34,912 nucleotides of DNA, taken from NCBI GenBank assembly GCA_024401555.1, contig JAKSKV010000032.1, positions 1 through 34,912 on the forward strand, given 5' to 3'. Each line of letters opens with the position of its first letter. The stretch's first letter is position 1. Below the pieces are notes generated by a model. It did not search any database and was not told where the DNA came from. It was given only the letters and a program-made list of their open reading frames with translations. The position numbers and the translations under genes were made by a program. This document shows positions 32,991-34,912 of the stretch, piece after piece. The stretch comes from Paludibacteraceae bacterium (lineage in GTDB: Bacteria > Bacteroidota > Bacteroidia > Bacteroidales > Paludibacteraceae).

Positions 32991-33053
32991 CACATTTTTG
33001 ACATTACATGCTTGTAGGAGAACATAGCAAGGATAGTTAAATATATAGATTAA

Positions 33054-34130
33054 ATGAAAATTCTTCATATAGCTCCTATTGGAGATTTAAAACAAGGGAT
33101 AGGCTCTGTAATTGAGAGTCTATCCTATTATCAGAGGATAATAGGAAATGAGTTGAAAATTGTTTCTCCAAGGAAGAACAATGCATATCCGGATATGGAT
33201 GTGATTCATATTGAGAAGAGTAAGGAATTTAACACCTTAATAAATACCTGGAAACCAGATATAGTTCATTTTCATTCGGTCTATTGGAAACAATATCTTT
33301 CATTTTACAAAATTCTAAAAAAAAGAGGGGTCCCGTACATAGTACAGATGCATGGCGCTTTATCAGAAGCAAACTATTCAAAGAACAAGTTGAAAAAATT
33401 TATTGCTAACACATTGTTTTTTAATTCGTATTTAAGAAATGCAAAAGGTCTTGTTTTTTTGAGTGAAAATGAATTAATACGATGTGTAGCCAAAGACTTG
33501 TGTAAAAGTTGGTATATCATACCAAACGGGTGTAATGTTCCTGTTTTAGAAGTACGCAAGCATAATAAAGATCATAAGTTTTTGGATGTCATCTATATAG
33601 GTCGTATTGAATATCAAGTGAAAGGATTACAACCATTAGTAGATGCTATAAAATTCATATCCGAGAGGAATTTGAAAAATATAAGGTTTTCATTTTACGG
33701 TAACCCTTTAGACCCAGACGTGGATAAACTAAAAAAAGATCTTAGTCAATGCAACAATATTGCAGGTTATTATGGTGGAATTTATGGAGAAGAAAAAGAT
33801 AAACGTTTTAGAGATGCAGATTTGTTTATTCTTACAAGTCCTTCAGAAGGATTACCTATGGGGGTTCTAGAAGCATTATCTTATGGAATCCCTTGTATAT
33901 TGACTCCAGGAACCAATATGGCTGAAATTGTTGAGAATGTTCAGGCTGGATGGAAAACGGAATTAGATACGAATTGTATTGTAGAGACCATAAGAAAAGC
34001 TGATGCCGAGATAAGTGATAATTCGGAAAGATATAGAAACAATGCGATAGAATTGGCGAAAAAATACGATTGGAGTCTAATTGCTCAAACATCAATAGAA
34101 ATTTATAGAAAGGTAATATGCCAACATTAG
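33054..34130 (+). CDS. GT4-family glycosyltransferase
   Basis: A 358-residue GT-B enzyme with an N-terminal MKILHIAPIGDLKQGIGS (glycine-rich acceptor side), DIVHFHSVYWKQY, MHGALSEANYSKNKLKK, and a C-terminal donor domain with VIYIGRIEYQVKGLQPL and the EX7E motif in SPSEGLPMGVLEALSYGIP. It adds a sugar to the lipid-linked repeat unit; donor unknown. It begins 63 bases after the polymerase stop, and its end overlaps the next gene by 13 bases. AT-rich codon use matches the rest of the second block. Confidence 0.87.
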   Translation: MKILHIAPIGDLKQGIGSVIESLSYYQRIIGNELKIVSPRKNNAYPDMDVIHIEKSKEFNTLINTWKPDIVHFHSVYWKQYLSFYKILKKRGVPYIVQMHGALSEANYSKNKLKKFIANTLFFNSYLRNAKGLVFLSENELIRCVAKDLCKSWYIIPNGCNVPVLEVRKHNKDHKFLDVIYIGRIEYQVKGLQPLVDAIKFISERNLKNIRFSFYGNPLDPDVDKLKKDLSQCNNIAGYYGGIYGEEKDKRFRDADLFILTSPSEGLPMGVLEALSYGIPCILTPGTNMAEIVENVQAGWKTELDTNCIVETIRKADAEISDNSERYRNNAIELAKKYDWSLIAQTSIEIYRKVICQH

Positions 34131-34894
34131 CGCAAAAAAATACTTGTACCGCATGCGCAGCATGTATGAATACATGTGGTAAGGATGCTATTAAGATGAA
34201 GCCTCAGGGTAGGCTAGGTCATTTATATCCGCTAATTGACATAGAAAGGTGTGTAGAGTGTGGAATGTGCGAGAAGGTTTGTCCAGTCCTCAATCCAATC
34301 TCCCTTAATTCACCTCAAACCGCCTATGCAGGTTGGGCAAAGAGCGAGGAGGAGAATAAGAAAAGTACTTCAGGAGGCGCTGCTTCAGTGTTATCTCGTA
34401 AGGTGATAAAAGAAGGTGGGGTAGTGTATGGGTGTGCTAACATCGGAATGGAGGTTATGCATATGCGAATTGAGAAAGAAGATGACATAGATATTCTTCG
34501 AGGTTCCAAGTATGTACAAAGTACTATGGGACTGATCATGAAGCAGATAAAACAGGATCTTGTCACAGGTCGTCAGGTTTTATTTTTAGGTAGTCCTTGT
34601 CAATGTGCCGGTATTCGTGGCTTTCTTAGGAAGAGTTGTGAGAACCTCATCTTGGTGGATCTCATCTGTCATGGGGTGCCATCTCTGCAACTTTTGCAGG
34701 AGCATGTTAATTCTATGATAGAAAAAGGGCAAACTGTCAAGCATATCTATTTCCGCGATGGCAACAGTTACGAATTTTCTTTAATTGTAAAAAACACAGA
34801 AGAAGAAGAAATTTATAGGTCGAACCTTTGGAAACAAAGGTATCATGATGCATATTATAATATAATACTGCCGCTTTTTCGAACCAGTTGCTAA
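34118..34894 (+). CDS. FrhB-like (coenzyme F420 dehydrogenase beta family) iron-sulfur protein, C-terminus probably truncated
   Basis: Family found in many polysaccharide loci, often beside a pyruvyltransferase gene, with unclear redox role. The N-terminus carries two 4Fe-4S motifs: Cys10/13/16/20 and Cys45/48/51/55. The FrhB domains follow (STSGGAASVLSRKVI; LFLGSPCQCAGIRGF; LVDLICHGVPSLQLL). Relatives are about 380-420 residues, but this frame ends after 258, just beyond YRSNLWKQRYHDAYYN, with an abrupt unrelated-looking tail (ILPLFRTSC). The frame stops 18 bases before the window edge, so a frameshift, stop or recombination joint is likely. It may be a broken gene. The start overlaps the GT4 gene by 13 bases. 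Confidence 0.75.
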   Translation: MPTLAQKNTCTACAACMNTCGKDAIKMKPQGRLGHLYPLIDIERCVECGMCEKVCPVLNPISLNSPQTAYAGWAKSEEENKKSTSGGAASVLSRKVIKEGGVVYGCANIGMEVMHMRIEKEDDIDILRGSKYVQSTMGLIMKQIKQDLVTGRQVLFLGSPCQCAGIRGFLRKSCENLILVDLICHGVPSLQLLQEHVNSMIEKGQTVKHIYFRDGNSYEFSLIVKNTEEEEIYRSNLWKQRYHDAYYNIILPLFRTSC

Positions 34895-34912
34895 GTTAAG
34901 AAAATAAAGTTT

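Overview
The window reads as a chromosomal segment of a member of the order Bacteroidales (phylum Bacteroidota). Three things suggest this: the housekeeping run lysS-gpsA-pgi, near absence of Shine-Dalgarno sequences, and several TAnnTTTG-type (-7) promoter elements typical of that phylum. I cannot name the genus. All convincing genes are on the + strand.

Layout. (1) Positions 3-4048: housekeeping genes lysS (5' end outside the window), gpsA, pgi and a DedA-family membrane protein, with two clear intrinsic terminators. (2) Positions 4107-4412: an untranslated leader with a 33-bp tandem repeat. (3) Positions 4413-15606: the first block of a capsule/exopolysaccharide locus. It holds a Wza-type export lipoprotein, a Wzc-type tyrosine autokinase with a Tyr-Gly tail, a TviB/WbpO-type UDP-sugar dehydrogenase, a polymerase/ligase-like membrane protein, three glycosyltransferases, a hexapeptide acyltransferase, a PglC-like initiating phosphoglycosyl transferase and a class I mannose-6-phosphate isomerase. 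Many genes overlap by 1-4 bases, so this is probably one operon. (4) Positions 16051-17997: a CapD/WbpM-type membrane nucleotide-sugar dehydratase behind a long promoter region. (5) Positions 18082-23083: an AT-rich insert with an OLD-like ATPase, a TOPRIM (DUF3226-like) protein and a 1075-residue KAP-family NTPase. This looks like a defence island. (6) Positions 23203-24213: galE. (7) Positions 24865-27073: a compact three-gene cassette of a TIR-like protein, a two-TM plus macro-domain protein and a second TIR protein. It matches the architecture of a type II Thoeris anti-phage system. (8) Positions 27340-34894: a second, AT-rich polysaccharide block. It holds a Wzx flippase, a cytidylyltransferase-oxidoreductase fusion, a short-chain dehydrogenase, a LicD-family transferase, a Wzy-like polymerase, a GT4 glycosyltransferase and an FrhB-like iron-sulfur protein that looks truncated at its C-terminus.

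How it works together. Block 3 supplies an initiating transferase, export machinery and uronic-acid precursors. CapD and GalE add further nucleotide sugars. Block 8 supplies the flippase, a polymerase and probably a CDP-activated polyol or similar group transferred by LicD. The two defence-like modules sit inside this variable surface-polysaccharide locus, in the same orientation as the sugar genes. They may share its transcription and its exchange by recombination. Scars at the joints (a short open remnant after the KAP gene and a flippase 5'-end remnant before wzx) support repeated cassette replacement.

The most interesting signals are the type II Thoeris-like cassette with two dissimilar TIR proteins and the ATPase-TOPRIM-KAP island. 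All family calls were made by reading motifs; no database search was possible.
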